Source: Colletes latitarsis
Lineage: Eukaryota > Arthropoda > Insecta > Hymenoptera > Colletidae
Assembly (NCBI RefSeq): GCF_051014445.1
Contig: NC_135143.1
Span: 9,486,001 to 9,550,000 of the forward strand
DNA length: 64,000 nucleotides
Reading direction: 5' to 3'
Shown here one piece after another: positions 26,940-40,130 of the stretch (its first letter is position 1; every line of letters starts with the position of its first letter). The position numbers were made by a program, and so were the translations under genes. The notes under the pieces are model-generated. The model had not been told where the DNA came from. It did not search any database and worked only from the letters and a program-made list of their open reading frames with translations.

Positions 26940-26984
26940 GACGCAACGATATTTATTACGAATTGGTCGGGATTACGTTGCGTC
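26940..26984. other. 9-bp hairpin arms GACGCAACG / CGTTGCGTC
   Basis: Perfect inverted arms at 26940-26948 and 26976-26984 with a 27-base spacer. They adjoin the hAT-like end, so this may be a transposon sub-terminal structure. Confidence 0.5.
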
Positions 26985-27000
26985 AGTGGTTCTCATAACC
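26984..27000 (+). mobile_element. hAT-like element end
   Basis: CAGTGGTTCTCATAACC, the consensus start of hAT-type terminal repeats. It is flanked by an overlapping 9-bp hairpin arm (26976-26984). Confidence 0.35.
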
Positions 27001-27886
27001 AAGGGAGCGCAGCGGTTCGTCGCGAGTGTGGAAAAACTCGGTGAAAAATGGCCGGACGAATCGGAGGTAAAGAAAATCAAGAGAGGGAAAACCGAGGACA
27101 AGAGGAGGGAAGAAAAAGAAGGTACGGTCTCGCGCGGGGTTAGCCTGTGCCCATGCTGAGGCTAGTTAGGTCGGGATCGCACCACCTTTGTTTGCACGCC
27201 CCACCTTCGTCACCGACGTGACAGCACGCGCGCGCCTGTATATGTGCACGCACACCGCCGTCGCAGCGGTAGCCGTGGCATTATATCGTGAGCACAGAAG
27301 TAATTTATAGTTGCAATAATTTATTGGGTACCATGGGGTTTATACTTGCCTGACGTGTAGCCATCCGTCACCGTCAGTGACGTCACCTCCCTCCACATAA
27401 TGACTACCTACGCCCTCCTCCCCGACTCCTCCCGCCTGTTCCAGTCGTCGTACCCCCTTCCTGCCTCGGTTCGCCGTACACCCTTCTGCCTAACTAACCC
27501 CCACTCTTTCCGAGCGCTCGGACGATTTCTTCGCTCGCGTCTCGAATCCGTCGACCTCTGTCCGTGCTTTCGACGATTTGCGCCTTTTCGAGCCGCGTCC
27601 CGCCATTCTCCCGCGGGACGGGTCTCGAGACGACGCTCATCCCGGCACGACCCAGAAGGACAGGGTCGAGCAAAACGGGGGCGAGTCGCGATATCGCGCG
27701 TAGGAGACGTACGCGCTGGATGTGGTCGAGACGGCGCGGCGGTAGCGGTGCAGTTCCAGTCACCAGAGGCGTCTCTTGATGGCTGGCAGAGACGACGAGT
27801 CGGTCCATAACTAGATATGCTCGTCACGTTTCTAGCTCGGCTCCCGCGAGAGGAGCGAGCAAGGAGAAACGACGGAAGGAGAAAGA

Positions 27887-27927
27887 GGTGGTGGCGGCGG
27901 CAGTGGTGGTGGTGGTGGTGGTGGTAG
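27887..27927. repeat. (GGT)n trinucleotide repeat
   Basis: GGTGGTGGCGGCGGCAGT followed by an uninterrupted GGT run. Confidence 0.9.
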
Positions 27928-30427
27928 AAGAGGCGAAGGTGTCTCGTGGAGAGGGTGATATCGCGCGGTGTCGGTGCTGTCGGAGGAAGCCGACGTTGCG
28001 AGTGGAAATGACGTTGACGGGCGTTTGTCACTGTCCTCAGCAAATAATATCCAACACCGCCCGGTGTATACCCATTCTATTACCTCCACGGAGCTTTCTC
28101 GGTGTGCACAGCCGAGCGTGAAAAAGAGGCTCTCGTACGGACGAGCACGCGGCAACGTGTGTGCGTGCCGCGTCCACATGCTCGCGCGCACGCGTACGTG
28201 TGTGCAGCCGTACACGCGTATAATCGGTCGTGCACCGTCTACGAGGGATGGTCTTTCGGTGTACATTTTCCTGTTCAACGCACTCCTCCGCCTACGATCC
28301 TTTTCTTTCCGCTCGTTGACCCTCTTCTCGCCCTCCGCGTTCCCTCCTGTCTTCGGACGATTTCTTCGCCCTTTCGTTTTCGATCCTCGTACGCCTCTTT
28401 TTCTCCGGTTTTACGGTCCGATGGATGACCGAGCGAAGGGCGAAAGAAACTGTGGTTTATCGGAGGAGATCGCTGCGTCGCTAATTAAATTCGGAATCGA
28501 CAACGAAATCGGACGACCTCACGGTCCAACCCATGCTAAACGCACAATCCTAATTTCTCGCAAACCCGGTAAGAACGTTCCTTTCTAGCACTCGTCGGAT
28601 CCCTCTACAACAGGGGTTTTAAAAAATCGATTCTTTTCCATTTTTTTAATCAGCTTCGTCGAGTATAGAGCCTGGAAAGTGGCGACACCCTTGGGCCCTT
28701 AACGAACCGGTGAATCGTCGATCGCCAACAAAATATTAATCGTAAAGAACGTTCGAATCTCAATGACGTCAAATTTAAAGGTAAAATCTGAAGAAAGGAG
28801 CACTCGGTGGTAGGCCGTTTCGGTTTAAGTCGACAGTGTATTGTACCGGTCTGCATCATCATGGGCCGAACGCGCGGCTGGCGTCGGCTCTGCAGCCGAC
28901 GAGTTTCACGATCGTGTGAAAATTAAATATGCTTGCCGCGCCTCGGTAATTTTCAACGCGCGACATTCGCTTTCCATATGACCCGACGCACGCTCTCGTG
29001 TCTCGGGCGTTCCCATTAACGGAGCGGAACGGACGAACGACAACGGTAACGAGCGAAGCGTTAATACGCCGAAATCGAACGCATCGCACCGTGACCGACC
29101 GTTGGCGTTCTTTTTCGTTTCACGAACGGAGGATAATTAAGGAAACTTATATGGGCCGGGGCGACGGAAACGGGCGGCCGGGCGGGCGTTGCGCGCGAAC
29201 GAAGCTGACGGAATCGACTCGATCGGGGAGTTTTGCCGGGTTAGAAGGTGGAAAGGGTGGAGAGAGTCTTGGCGACAGCCGTCAATCGATTGTCAACCGG
29301 GTCAGGAGACCAACCTAACCCAACTCCTCCTATCCTCCTTCTCGTCCTGCTACTCGCCTACGTATCCGTTTGAACTCTGCACGAAACATCTTTGACCCCT
29401 CCACCGTCCAGGCCAACTTTCTTCGTCCCTCTATCGCCAGACGATTCGTGTATCCTTTCATCGTCCACGGTCCGTTTCTATTTTTGGCGATATCGATAAG
29501 GAAAGAAGGGACCAGAGCCTTGGCAACGTCCGAGGATTAGAACGAGTTACCACGCGGTGCTCAGACCTAACGCCAGTCGAACCATAATCGACGCGCTTTT
29601 CGGTTTCTCCTCGGTTCTCGTTGCCGGTAGCTCGAAGAGGTCGAAAATTAGGACTACTCGTGAACGACTTAGGAAAAAGAGAGTACGATTCCTTAGACTT
29701 CGAACTGGAACGTGGAAATTTAAAATCATGGAACGATACGAGGGAGAAAGAGTTAATTTTCTTCCTCTTTTCATAAATTTCCACGAAAAATGTAACTGCC
29801 AATCATCCACCGTGTGTACCTTTATCGCGTAATAATTTAGCGCAAAGTTCACGTAAAACACACATCAAAATTCGATTATATCTCGTATAACACGCGAGAA
29901 CTCGATCACAGTTATTCTTTATTGGTTATTCTGCCATTGTGTATAATTTAAGTATTTGTGTATGTAAGTACGCCGATAAGTATACGGTACATAAACAAAC
30001 CGATCGTTCATTAACGAAAAGCTAATACTTGGTACGTCAGAATTCTAGGTGTATCGTGTTTTGCAAGTAGTTTGTGCAAACCTACACAGACGCTACGACT
30101 CATTCTTGCGAGTCCAATTCGATTTCTTCCAAACCTATAACATTAATTTGCGATAGAGAAAGCGTAGTTATGCCAGTGTACGAGACACTACCGAGTTGCC
30201 CTAACGACGCTCAACAAGTGCAACGACTACGCTCAGAACCAACAGGAGAAATGACTGCCGACTGCGAGTCGCGTGGATCAGTGAAATCCTTCTAACGGTG
30301 GAAGGGTAGAAGATCGCCGAGGGGTGCTCGATTGAGCGTCGGGAATCGCGCGACGTTCAATTTGCCTCGATTAACGTTCGCTCGGTGACCTGCCATCGAG
30401 GGCGAACTCGAGCGCACAACCGAATTA

Positions 30428-30480
30428 AGAGAGAGAGTGCGAGAGCGAGAGCGAGAGAGTGTGAGAGAGAGAGAGAGAAA
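30428..30480. repeat. Imperfect (GA)n tract
   Basis: GAGAG words with GC and GT interruptions; a dense set of potential GAGA-factor sites in intron 1. Confidence 0.9.
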
Positions 30481-30837
30481 CCTGATCCATAGCGTGTCTT
30501 GGAAGGTGAGAAGAAACTGGAATTAACGCTGATGAATCTTCCTAAATGACGGCTCGATGACCTGTCATTTCACAACAATTTACCACTTTTATCAGTGTCC
30601 CCTTTACAGTGAACTATCTTCTGCCGTGTCCTATATATGTGTAGCACCGTAAAAAAGCGTGAGAGCAAACATTTATATAAATAAAATTGTAAAATTTTAA
30701 GCTGAAATTTGATTAAACCACGACTATTCTTATTTATCGTCACACATTTATCAACGCTTTTACTAGAAAAATTAATTCTCGAGGATAGTGGTCATGTGGA
30801 GTGGACATGTCGAAGGAAATGAATGTAAAACAAATTT

Positions 30838-30930
30838 TCGGTTATGTAGTTATCGATGGTCTAAAATCGAAGTTTTAGTCCTGTGGAATATTATACGGTT
30901 TTGATCTGACGGTGAACGAATTAAACAAGG
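30838..30930 (+). repeat. Family B fragment
   Basis: GGTTATGTAGTT-ATCGATGGTC followed by CGGTTTTGATCTGACGGTGAACG matches the right part of the 34-kb copy in order, with an inserted or diverged middle. Confidence 0.5.
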
Positions 30931-33266
30931 GCCAAGTACTAAACAATTGAAAAGGAAGCTTGTATAAATTTCTTTGCTACCATGAGAGAATGATTAGAGT
31001 ATTGTACCGCGAAATTTCTGTCCAGAGGGTTAGTTAATTGAAAATATAGGATAACGTTCTACGAATAATTAGTAAAAATAACGAAAATATTTTCAAAACT
31101 ATTAGAAACTTAATATTTAGTGATTATTCCCGGTCAGCGCGTGCACACTGATAATGCAAATGGAGTAACTGTGTTCGCGAGATGCGCGTGTATTTGTGTT
31201 CGCATTCGTGACGAGGAATTCCGCGAAGCGACGGAGTAGGCAGCCGTCTAGCAGCCGCCTTGCCGCCTCTCCGGACCCCCACCGTCGATATCAAGACAGC
31301 CGTCCAACAGATCAATGCCGTGAGCGGCGACGACGCCTGGGCGTCCATCGTCGTCCGCTCTTCGGACGGATTCCGGTTGACGAACGCGGCCGGACTTGTC
31401 CCAAGACGTTCGCTTCGCAGTTTGCGATCTCGGATGCGGTTGGTCGATTCGACGGTTCGCAAAAGGGGTGAAGATAACGCGAATTACTTAAAGAAAGAAC
31501 GACGGGTCGCGGTACTCGCGGAAAAGGGTGGAGAAAGCAAAGCTTCGTAAACTAACAGATAGACGGACGAAACCACACCCGTAAGCTTCATTGCATATTC
31601 AGTGAGGAGGATTTTGTCTTTGAGTCGGCGGGACGAAAGGTCGAAAGGTTGGAAAACGCGTGAGATGGAACGCAGGATCGGCGGAGGGGAGGCAGGACGA
31701 GTGTCGGTGGTTCATAGAAGCAGTCAGTCCGTGTCCCTTCCAGGAGACTTCCGAATATCGTTCCCGGAGCGGTTTATTGGTTTTGTCTCTCATGAACCTC
31801 CGGTGGATTCTCGAATCTCGCCGAGCCGGACGACGATAGCGGGATGCCGGAGCGTCCTATCCGTGTTAGGGTGCCGGTTGCGATTAAAGGGGGTGACGAT
31901 CCGTGACGTCGAGTTATTTCGGAGCAGACTGGAACGGTGTGCGGGTCCCCGCGGTGAAACGAGAGAATTCGTAGTAAACGTATGTAGCTACCGGGCTCCT
32001 TTCTTCGCCGGTACGACCAAGAGAACGCGAAACGCGCATTCCTCGCGTGTCCATTCTGTCGGCAGACTCGAGTACACGGACCGTGATGGAACTAACCTCC
32101 ACCAAAACCTGCACTACTTCTTTTCGCGGTCGTTGCTTTCAAATTTCTACTCCCGTTCGTCTTCCATGGTTTTTTTTTCCTAATTAATTCCACCCATGTC
32201 ACTACCTTACCCGATATCTATGGACAGAATCATTTAAACCGAATCTACCTCTCGAAGCCATTTCTCATAGCTGCTAATGACATTGCATTCGTGCATACAT
32301 TTTTTATGTAACGAATACAATTCTACATATTCTTCACTTGGAATTCAGATTTATCACTTGCAAATTTTTGTTGACGGTTTCCAACAATATCGAGAAAGTA
32401 TATATTTATTTTATACGAGGGGAGAATTATTTAATTCGTCATTTTTCGTGATAAAAAGGATCCAACCGTAAGTAAAATTGCTGTTTGAAAGCGATATTTA
32501 TTTTTCTTATATTCTTTGATTCCCCTTTATAATTATAATTTATCATCCAACGATACTGTATTTTGTACTGTATCCTTCCGTTAATATTGAAAATTTTTCT
32601 ATAAATAAATTGAATCCAATCAAATTTATATGCGGCAAATCAATATATTGTATTTAAATTATGCGTTTCTACACGAGGTATGAAATAAACACTTGAATTA
32701 TTTTGTAAAATCACTGCAATCCGTAGAATAATTTTATAAAAATATGAATAAATGGTTCCCTTTACCTGTTATTTATTGTTCTCGGTAGACATACGTTTCT
32801 TTTTTGTTTGTAAGGTTTGGCATTCAATTTTTGTGTAAACTTCCATTCGATATCTCCAGCCGTTTTGCAGATATTCCACGGTCAGAGGGACAGCCCTACC
32901 TTTCAAAAAATGATTTTACGTTACCAAAATGCTATTCGGCTTCGCAGAATTTTACAAAAATTTTTTGAATTTCCAAATTCCCCAAGTTCTTTCGCAACAA
33001 TAGATTTTTCGGTGCAGGAAGAACGGGCCGGGCTGTGCCGATCTCTTCTGCGAAGCGTCGATTAAACGACTCGTCGCGGTCCAGATCGTCCGGACATCGC
33101 CTACAAATTCGGCTCGATCGTTCGAAGAAGGGTGGAGAAGTTTCGACGTGGATCGACGTACCAAAAAGACAGCGGGGTGTGGTACGCGAATCGCGAACGC
33201 GAGCTCGTAACGACGTAAAGAGAGAAAGGCTTCGATCTTCTTTCTCCCGTGCTCGGTTCTATCGTT

Positions 33267-33319
33267 CCTCTCTTTCTCTCTTTCTCTCTTTCTCTCTCTC
33301 TCTCCCTCTCTCTCTCTCT
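33267..33319. repeat. CT-rich microsatellite
   Basis: CTCTTTCT and CT units over about 53 bp in a CpG-rich block of intron 1. Confidence 0.9.
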
Positions 33320-34071
33320 GTCCCGTTTCCCGTTGGAGGTTGCCCGTGCGTGCGAGAAGAACAGAGCAGAGGAGTGGCGAAAGAAAGAGCGAAACAGAGA
33401 ACCACGAGGGATCTAAAGAGGGTAAGAGGGAGAGGGTAGCTGTTTCATCTGTCACCTGCAGACGCCGCCTTCCTTTCCGTCATCGTCCCTCTCACCCGAG
33501 CGGCAGTCACCCCCAACGACTCCCCTTTAATAATAACAACAATAGAGCTGGACTAGCAGCGGTCGGTCGGCGCGGCGTGGTGGCATGTGGACTGGGGAAG
33601 CGGGGGTCGTGAGTCCTGGACCGGGAGAGGGTTGGACGGGGAAAGAGCGGTGTCGGTGGAACGGTACGGGTCACAAGACGGCCGTGTCACGTCCGCTTCC
33701 AGCCTCGACCCTTCTCCTCGACAGGTCCACCCCGCGCGTCAACTTCACCCAGGGATGTAGTGGACCACCTTGAGTTTAGCTACCGTCCGGACGTTCGATA
33801 CCGTAGCGCGCGCAACTACTCGGGGACCTTACGTAGCGTTCGTGTTTCGTCGTCCGAGCGTTTATCCGTTTCTATCGCGAGCTCGTTTCCTCAACATTTT
33901 TCGCCTAAATCGCAGCCGGGAACCCTTCTTCCACTCGACGACCACGTCCCGATTTACCGATTCCCCATAACCAGAGGTTGAAAACAGTTATAGCGTCGGT
34001 TCCGGCTCCTCTAATCGTTTCGATTTAGAAACGACATGTAACTATTTCAAACCGTTATTTTCGAAACTATT

Positions 34072-34447
34072 TTAACCCTTAACTAAATTTAATAATATTG
34101 GGAAATAAAATGGAAACTCTATCTCTTCAAAACACAAGTTTATCTGCAAAATTTAATTAATAAAACGATGCATCAAAATGCCTCTCGGGTGAATTTTCAC
34201 CCATGGTACCCCTCAACACTTTGACTGCCACCCATATATAGATGACAGAGTTTTCCCACTGTAAAACTAGAAAAATGGCGGGAAATACATTTGGATAGGA
34301 TTCATGAATTTTAACAAGATTACAAAAATAAGTACCGAAACAAATTTTAACCCCTTGCACGTATAACGTCTGTCATGAGTTAGGTTATGTAGTTTACGAT
34401 GGTCAATTGTACGGTTTCGACCTGGCAGTGAACGCGCTAAGGGTTAA
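34072..34447. mobile_element. TTAA-ended repeat, family B (longest copy)
   Basis: TTAA-CCCTTAACT at the left (34072) and GCGCTAAGGG-TTAA at the right (34444-34447). An internal TTAACCCCTTGCAC at 34347 could be the left end of a nested, shorter unit of about 100 bp. Parts recur elsewhere in the window: the end block CTGGCAGTGAACGCG near 59,330, the block GGTTATGTAGTT near 30,840, and the body near 51,500. Probably a piggyBac-type non-autonomous family. Confidence 0.55.
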
Positions 34448-34562
34448 GAATTGTAAACAGATCGTTTCCAGTCATACGAATGCTTTAAAATCGTAATAGC
34501 GGTACCTATCGATAACAGGATTAAATGAAACGTCAACGCGAGCTCGGAGTTGCGCATAGGTG

Positions 34563-34626
34563 TAGGGGATTAATAATTTCATCTTAGGAAAATGGGTCGC
34601 GAGTGGAAAAAGTTTAAGAACCGCTG
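34563..34626 (-). mobile_element. hAT-like element end
   Basis: On the minus strand CAGCGGTTCTTAAACTTTTT starts at 34626 and is followed by CGCGACCCATTTT. CAGnGGTTCTyAA ends are typical of hAT elements and their MITEs. No opposite end was identified. Confidence 0.45.
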
Positions 34627-37600
34627 ACTCGGATCACCGATTTGGCTAGTTGAAACCCATCGAAGCGCGCTAGAGGAGTTTCCTGGAGCGTTAGGGACTG
34701 TGCTTACCAGCCCCTCCTCTCTTTTTAGCAACGTCCGTCCGTCTCTCGCGACCCTTATTACGCGTCGCAGCTCAACTTCATCAGGGAAATGTCGCGCCGC
34801 TCTCTCGGCCGGCGCGGCGGCATTAACTAACGCACACATCGGATCACCCTTGCGTTCGTGTAAGCCACGAAGCTATGCTAATCTCCAAAAATTCCCCGGT
34901 GTGCGTAGATGCATCTGCAGTATTTCGCGATAATGGTCTCCGGTATGTGGTGGGGATGGAACCCGTTTCGTCTCGTACAACGTAATACACCGCAAAAATA
35001 TAATACCGCATCTCCATTTTTTAAATTCTTTCTTTCGTTCTTTTTTACCATTAGCTGCTCCCCGACGATCTTGCGGATCCAAATTTCGGAAACTCGAGTA
35101 GTCAGTGTCTTCTTTTTACTGAAATATAGTACAATAGAACCCGCGTTTTTAATAGCCTAATTACTTACTCGACGGCCCTTGGACACGCGCACTGTTTTTC
35201 AGGAGTATATTAGTGAAATCGACATGTAAATTAAATTTATGAAATTATAGTCTAAAGATGGGGGGAAAATATATACACTACATTTTTTGAACATTTGTTA
35301 TATGTTTCCTGTATTATGGATCTCCTTGAATAAAAGAAATTATTTTAAATTATTAATTCGCAAATATTATAACCAGACACTGCGTTGGAGAACAGAGGAA
35401 CAGAGAGGAGGAGGCGAGAGGGGAGTAACGACAGACGCAGACAATGAAATAACTGTTTTTGGAATATATTTTTTGCCGGGAACTCGGTGATTTCGCGCTG
35501 ATTCGTGACCCATGAACGCGTCCAGAGCATTAATCGTTCGTAATTTCATTCGATTTAATTACCTGGTCAGCGCGCTCGAATCGATCGAAGCATTAAACCG
35601 TCCGAACCCGGAGTCGAATGTTTGCATTTTAATACGCGCCGCTGATGTTCTCCGTTCGCATACACTTTTGCGCTGCCTAATGATAGGCGCGTAACGAGCG
35701 CGACGCTGCATCAATTAACGCCCGATAATTAGCAGTCGGAAAACGCGGTACTCGCGGTCGTCGATCGGTATTTTTCGCGCATCGCGTCGCGAGTGCATTG
35801 TCTCTCGAAGCAATCGCGTTCGCAATCGTATAATTAGTTTTTCCAGCTCGGTAGTTCGCGATGAATTTCGTCCAAGGAAACGAAAATAATCGATGGGCAC
35901 CGCGTTGGACAACTGCGTAGACGCGTCGAAAGTAGTCCAAGTTTCGACGTGTTGTCGGTCGATAGGTTCGAATAAACCCGAAATAATTCGATGAACGTAT
36001 AGGCGCGTGCGTGTAACAACATCCTCTCGCACCCGTTGCTCCTGCTGTTCGGTTCTCCACCCGCTTTTATTTTTGTTCCCCTTTTATTTTTTTTTCCGTT
36101 CGAAAGGTAATCCAATCGAGAACGATGATTGGATTGAATTATTAATCGAATGACGCGCGTGGTCGAGGTCGCACGCGCGTTTTTGCATACGCAGCCCCTC
36201 CGCCTCCCGACCAGACGAGGCGGCAGCCTCTCGCGATTTATTCGACGACCAGCGTCTTTCGATAAGATTAGGAACAGAACCGAGCCAATTTTATTTCTGA
36301 ATTACGAATAAAAATTTTATCTTTATAAAAGCGATCCTTTGGAAACCCCATCTCAACGAGGAAACGTGAAATGTGCTTGAATATTTGTGACGGAAACAAA
36401 TTAGGATACTAATACAACAACGTGCAGAATTTCGTAGGAAGTTCGTAGCCCTCGATTGGCACCTCAAGAAACTCGAATGGAGCCAGCGAGAAGAAAATCT
36501 CGGTCTCCGGCGGGCTTTCATCGGGCAGAACGGATTCGTCAGCGCGTCGAAAATAATTCCAAAATGACGGTGCACGGTTCGATGCGTCGCGACGTCGCGT
36601 ATGTATCTCGGCCGGTCGTGCCTCCGTGAAAGTCGTCGAGTAACCAGCGACGACGCAAGAGCACCGATTCCGTCCGATCGATGAAGATACACACGGAAAG
36701 CTTTCTCGCAGTCGATGATGAAATTAAGGCGAGCTCGTCTCCGAGTCGAAGGAAGGTTCGAAAGAAGTGGAAGACGCGAGTGAACCGCGAGAGAGAGAGA
36801 TAAGGAAAAAGAACGAAAGAGAGAGGAGGAGAAGAGATACGAAAAGTAAGAGTCGACGAGGAGGGATACGCACGGCCACGAAAGGAGCTTTGTCTCGATC
36901 GTCGACGGCCTTGAATATTCTCGTCCTCGGAAATTTGATCGACACCGGTCAAACGGGTCGACCGGACTTCAAATACACAGGTACAAGCGCGGTTTCTCTT
37001 CTCGTGTTATTCATTCTCTTTCCGTCTCTTTCCGTTTCTCCACGGGTTTTATCCATTCGCGCGTCCATTTCATCGCGTCCCCGTCTCGTTTCGTGTCTCG
37101 ATCTGTCGGACGAGGCCCGCGCGTCTCGTAGGTAGGTGGACGTTGGAAGACGAACATAAGTAGAAGCAGGAGCAGAGAGAAGAGCGACGGCAGCGACGAG
37201 ATCCCCACTCGTTGGGAGAGAAGCGAAGTCTGAACGCCGTGAGAAAGCACGCGGCCGGAATAACTCTGAAAGTGTCAGAACGATAATCTGACGGCTGCAA
37301 CGTGACTGACGGGACGGGACGTACCGTCCACTTCGCGTCCACTTGGTCTTCTCTTTCCTCTCTGTCTCTATCTAACTCTCTCCTCACCGTTTTTCTCCTC
37401 TCCGACAGCTACGGCGAGATCGCGACAGCCGATACGCGTCGATCGCTCTTCCGTGTCGCGATCGACGCAACGACGACCCGAAACGCGCACTAATGGCTTT
37501 GGGACGGGGGGTGTAACGCGTCCTCTGGACACCGCTAAGAAAATTTACCGTTCCAGGACTCCCGAGTAACCAGGGTTACGAGGATGCTCAAACATAGCTT

Positions 37601-39430
37601 ATCGAAAACAAATATCTCGCTATGGGTGAAAATAAGTGGATTGCTAGACGAACGTTTTTAGATGGATAGTTTTGGAATAAATGACTAATTACCAAGCACC
37701 TTATCCAAAGTATCAGTTTCCATTTTCTTTTCTAACCGATACTGGCTATTAACTGGATCATACATTGTGGCGATGCTTCCCGCGCTCGCCAGCAGAGGGC
37801 TACGCTCTCTCGCAAGCTCTCGACTAACCACCTATCTCAAACCCAGGTCGAAGCGCTCCTTTTTCACCAAGATTTACAAACGGCATTCAAATCACGATCA
37901 CAAAATTCGGTAAGCATTCCCGATGAAACGAATTAGACAAAAAACTATGGCTATCTGCGGTTAGTATTGTCACGGGTAGGACCCTTCGACACGTGAAACG
38001 CCGGAAATCGCAAGTGGAAAAGAATAAAGTGTCATGGTTGCTGACGGCGCGCGTGTTTCTGCTCGATCGGAGGCGAGAACGGAGACGCTTCGAGGAAGAA
38101 AATATGTACATAGACAGAGGGGAAAGGCGCGATTCCGAATCGAGACCCGGTCGAGAAATCCGAGCGGGTCCAACGCGGTGTTCGTTTCCGAATATTAATT
38201 CCAGTCCCGTCGTCTCGAGTCATCGTCCGAGTGCGCGGGACAAGACGAGAGCCAGGTGCATCGAGACGGATCGAGGTCGTCGCGGCGAGGATATTAATTG
38301 CGATGCGACGCGTACGGGAGAGGCGAAAGCGAGGTCTCTTCGATGGCTTCTTCTTGTTCCCATCGTGTTGCGCCGATTGATTCCGACAAGCATAAGCAGA
38401 CTGCGTGTAATCGGAATAATTGACGTCGATGGAAACGCGTCGAACGATCGACGAAGAACCGTCGGTATCGACTAACGTATTCGATAGTCGAAACGGTCGC
38501 GGTCTCTTAACGGGTCACTTTTGACCCGGTACTTAAAATTCTCTGCGTGTATTAATCAGACCTTACGTGGAGACGATAAACGTAACTTTGTACGCATTAT
38601 CGCTACTGTTAATAAATACGCTCAGTATCGATAGGATCAATAATAAAAAAGGCAGATAGAAAAAACGAATTGGAGGCGTCGAGTTTGATGCGCTTCCTTT
38701 ATAGCAATTTAACCTAGTAATTAATCGTCGTATGGCGAACCGTTTTCTGCCACGTGAGGCTTCGCTCCACTCGAAAAAGGAAAGGAACGAACAAGAACCG
38801 AAGAAGGAAACGCGAAAGCAAGAGCAAAAATATCTGGAAGCTTTTGACGCGAAGCTAGGAAAGCCTATTGTGCCTTGGTTTGAAAGGCTCACCTGGAATC
38901 GTTGGTCGCGATAGCATCTAGCGAGATGGGCCACGGGGAATTAAAAATAAAGGAGACTCCTGCCGCCCGCTGGCAGGTGGAGGAGGACCGTATTATTCGG
39001 CGCGGTCTTATCACTCGTCCTCGCATAAATCCAACCGAAACAACACGCGAGTCCCTGCCACGGCCTGCCTGTGGATCGCGATCCACGATTCACGGGTGTG
39101 TTGCTGCAGCTCGTTTCACGAGTATCCCGCGTCGTCGTGCATCGTCCTGCTACTTTCACCCGTCTCGTTGGAAATTTTTCTTCCGTAACAGAGGACGGAC
39201 GATTCTTCGACCCACAACAGACGCCCGCCGATCACGATTTTCTCTCTCTCTCTCTTGGCCGTACAGCTACGATTCATCATAGAAGGAATTACGCAACTGC
39301 GGCCGATAGTGTTTCAATGATAATCCAACGTTCCATCGAACATCGAAACGCATATAGAAACCGAAAAATTTGTAAAAATTTATCTTAGTAACTTACTTTC
39401 GCAATCTCGCTAAGATTTACGAAAAATTTG
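34627..39430. other. Intron 1 segment: includes a homeodomain-motif-rich block
   Basis: 35,100-35,360 is AT-rich. 35,500-36,150 is CpG-rich yet dense in ATTA/TAATTA cores (for example 35712, 35727, 35831, 36141) and has a TGATTGGAT-type Exd/Hox-like word at 36126. 36,700-37,500 has purine tracts that flip to pyrimidine tracts. 37,785 holds repeat family A copy 2. 38,000-39,300 is CpG-rich. No gene is recognised. Confidence 0.6.
37785..37835 (+). repeat. Dispersed repeat family A, copy 2 (short)
   Basis: CTCGCCAGCAGAGGGCTA followed by CGCTCTCTCGCAAG matches copy 3 at 45,597-45,628 with only a few differences. The similarity fades after CCACCTAT. It contains CCAGCAGAGGGC at 37789-37800, a match to the CTCF core. 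Confidence 0.6.
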
Positions 39431-39434
39431 TCTA

Positions 39435-40130
39435 CGTACTGAATTTTTTTCTCGAAAGTGGATAGGATTTCGGTGGTATGTCTGTTCATAAAAAATGATT
39501 CAAATTAACCCCCGTAAGCGAAAATAATTTTTTCCAGAGCGATTTGAAATTTTTTTTTTCGCCAAAAAATTTAAGCACCTACCCCCTGTCGATTTTTCTT
39601 AAAAAAATTTTAAGCACCTACCCCCTGTCAGTTTTTCATAGTTAATAAATTTGTTTGGCGCTGTACGGAAATATTGACTAATATTTTTCTGTAGGTACCC
39701 ATGAGTACTACTTCAGAAAAAAATTTCAATGAGATACGTTCACTATTGTAGGAGTTATGGCCGTTTGAAAATTGGACCATTTTTATGGGGGTTTTCTTAT
39801 TTTCCGGGTCAAGGAACAACTTTTCGAATATTTTTGGCATTTCTACATATCCTTCACCAAAATACGCGCCGATTGCCTCTTGAAACATTAAAATCGTCCA
39901 ATCCGTTCAGGAGTTATATTTTAAACAAACGCACGAAATTTCAGGGTAAAAAGGGTCATTTCTGGCCAGAAATTATATTATTGGTAAGGAATTTTTTTTT
40001 CGAAAATGGTTAGGATTTCGAGGATATGTCTATTGACTAAAAATGATCACAATTGACCCCTGCAACCAAAAATAATTTTTTTAGAACGATTTGAAATTTC
40101 TTTTTTCGCCGAATTTAGGTACTTATTTCT
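39435..40130. mobile_element. Family C internal-repeat relic without terminal inverted repeats
   Basis: Same order of blocks as the interior of the 49-kb element: CTGAATTTTTTTCTCG, GGATTTCGG, CACCTACCCCCTGTCG (twice), GTAGGTACCCATGAG, TAGGAGTTATGGCCG, then a second unit start at about 39,985. It is more diverged, and neither 114-bp end is recognisable. It runs in the same orientation as the 49-kb copies. Confidence 0.7.

Larger units (their letters stand above)
26701..34070. other. Intron 1 segment: CpG-rich with AT-rich gaps
   Basis: 26,701-29,420 is CpG-rich and includes the GGT repeat. A Runx-type TGTGGTTT lies at about 28,452, and TAATTAAA occurs near 28,480. 29,830-30,080 and 30,600-31,120 are AT-rich. 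31,130-32,190 is CpG-rich. 32,200-33,000 is AT-rich with no feature. 33,000-34,000 is CpG-rich with the CT microsatellite. The open frames are Arg/Ser/Pro-rich and lack domains. Confidence 0.6.

Noticed and set aside
34768..34839. Minus-strand ATG followed by PPRRPRERR, considered as an alternative first exon of tio
   Set aside because: It resembles the basic TSHZ start only loosely, has no KQQ block and no donor in the needed phase close by.
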